Of a stretch of 64,000 nucleotides of DNA, positions 63,509-64,000 are shown piece after piece. Made by a program: the position numbers and the translations under genes. The notes beneath the pieces were generated by a model, which saw only the letters and a list, made by a program, of their open reading frames with translations, did no database searches and was not told where the DNA came from. Position 1 is the first letter of the stretch. The number at the start of each line of letters is the position of its first letter. Source of the stretch: Rhodococcoides corynebacterioides. Lineage in GTDB: Bacteria; Actinomycetota; Actinomycetes; Mycobacteriales; Mycobacteriaceae. Where the stretch lies: contig NZ_JABUBU010000010.1 of NCBI RefSeq assembly GCF_019834675.1, positions 47,993 through 111,992 of the forward strand. The letters run 5' to 3'.

Positions 63509-64000
63509 TCAGGGGTGCAGGATCGTCACCCCGGCCGCATCACCGAGGGCGTCCAGCGCGAGCTGGGCGCCCTCGAGTGGTTCTCGGCGCGCGATCATCG
63601 AGGCGACCGCGTCGAGCGGCAGCGTGCGCAGCAGTTCCGGGTAGTCCCGCGCGGGCATGCCGTGGCTGCCCAGCACGTCGAGCTCACGGGCGATCACCAC
63701 GTCCAGCGCGGTGTCCGCACCGTCCGGCAGCAGCCCCACCTGCACGTGCCGACCGCGTCGGCGCAGCGACCGCAGCGCGACGTTCACCAGCGCCGGGTGG
63801 CCCGAACACTCCAGTGCCACGTGCAGATCCGACGGCGCGGCGCTCTGCACGTCGGTGGCGCCCAGCCGCCGCGCGAACTCCAGAGCGTCCGGAGACCGAT
63901 CCATCGCCGTGACGTGCGCGCCCGCCTGCGCGGCCACGATCACCGCCGACAGGCCCAGACCACCACAGCCGAACACCCCGACCCGCTCCCCCGCCACCAC
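63509..64000 (-). CDS. Zinc-type alcohol dehydrogenase, C-terminal part (5' end outside window)
   Basis: 163 visible residues of an MDR-family dehydrogenase: GERVGVFGCGGLGLSAVIVAAQ (NAD-binding GxGGLG loop), HVTAMDRSPDALEFARRLGA (Asp that selects NAD), and VALECSGHPALVNVALRSLRRRGRHVQVG near the middle. The catalytic zinc domain lies beyond the right edge. The internal Met shown at the edge is not the true start. Substrate unknown. Its stop lies 4 bp from the stop of the convergent DUF3068 gene. Confidence 0.9.
   Translation of the reverse strand: MVAGERVGVFGCGGLGLSAVIVAAQAGAHVTAMDRSPDALEFARRLGATDVQSAAPSDLHVALECSGHPALVNVALRSLRRRGRHVQVGLLPDGADTALDVVIARELDVLGSHGMPARDYPELLRTLPLDAVASMIARREPLEGAQLALDALGDAAGVTILHP

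Overview
The window is high-GC actinobacterial DNA, most likely from a mycolic-acid-containing Mycobacteriales member close to Rhodococcus. This rests on gene content. An AftD-type arabinofuranosyltransferase points to an arabinogalactan cell wall, and there is an F420-dependent glucose-6-phosphate dehydrogenase. Several gene blocks follow the order I remember from Mycobacterium tuberculosis: fgd-pta-ackA; rhodanese-metZ; accD1-accA1-fadE19-maoC-citE; htdX/fabG4/fadA2; and lpqI-DUF2613-aftD. The species cannot be fixed from the sequence alone. I see no tRNA, rRNA, CRISPR array or transposase.

Layout. 1-31 kb is mostly housekeeping and catabolism: acetate/F420 metabolism (fgd-pta-ackA), a 2OG-Fe(II) oxygenase, an Eis-like acetyltransferase with an internal repeat, a HAD phosphatase coupled to isochorismate synthase, rhodanese-metZ, an MFS exporter, an Old Yellow Enzyme, fprA, purT, mcr, fadE5, and a leucine-degradation (methylcrotonyl-CoA) operon at 24.4-30.5 kb. 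Two intergenic gaps (19.5-19.8 and 24.08-24.44 kb) are filled by copies of one palindromic repeat family in opposite orientations.

31-38 kb holds a VanW protein, a retron-type reverse transcriptase at 32983-34293 with no obvious partner gene, and the divergent fadA2 / fabG4-htdX fatty-acid genes. The RT sits between two 11-bp direct repeats. Its upstream leader is rich in short hairpins and is the natural place to look for an msr-msd RNA. It is the strongest candidate for an undescribed system here.

38.3-54.0 kb is a surface-polysaccharide locus: a two-domain glycosyltransferase fusion, a Wzy-like polymerase, a Wzz-like protein, a Wzx flippase, three further glycosyltransferases including a WecG/TagA type, and nucleotide-sugar enzymes (Gfo/Idh/MocA dehydrogenase, two DegT aminotransferases, an epimerase, two hexapeptide acyltransferases). 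Nine of these genes form one minus-strand operon in which every junction overlaps. The locus lies between htdX and tetR-nagZ-aftD, which are close neighbours in M. tuberculosis, so it looks like an insertion into a conserved neighbourhood.

54-64 kb returns to conserved envelope genes: TetR regulator, NagZ lipoprotein, universal stress protein, DUF2613 mini-protein, aftD, an acyltransferase-3 protein, a DUF3068 protein and a partial zinc-type alcohol dehydrogenase. A shared operator-like motif (TTACYGGYGAGTAR and a variant) occurs at the fadE5, fadA2/fabG4 and tetR promoters, suggesting one regulon. Intrinsic-terminator-like sites here are long GC-rich hairpins without U-tracts.
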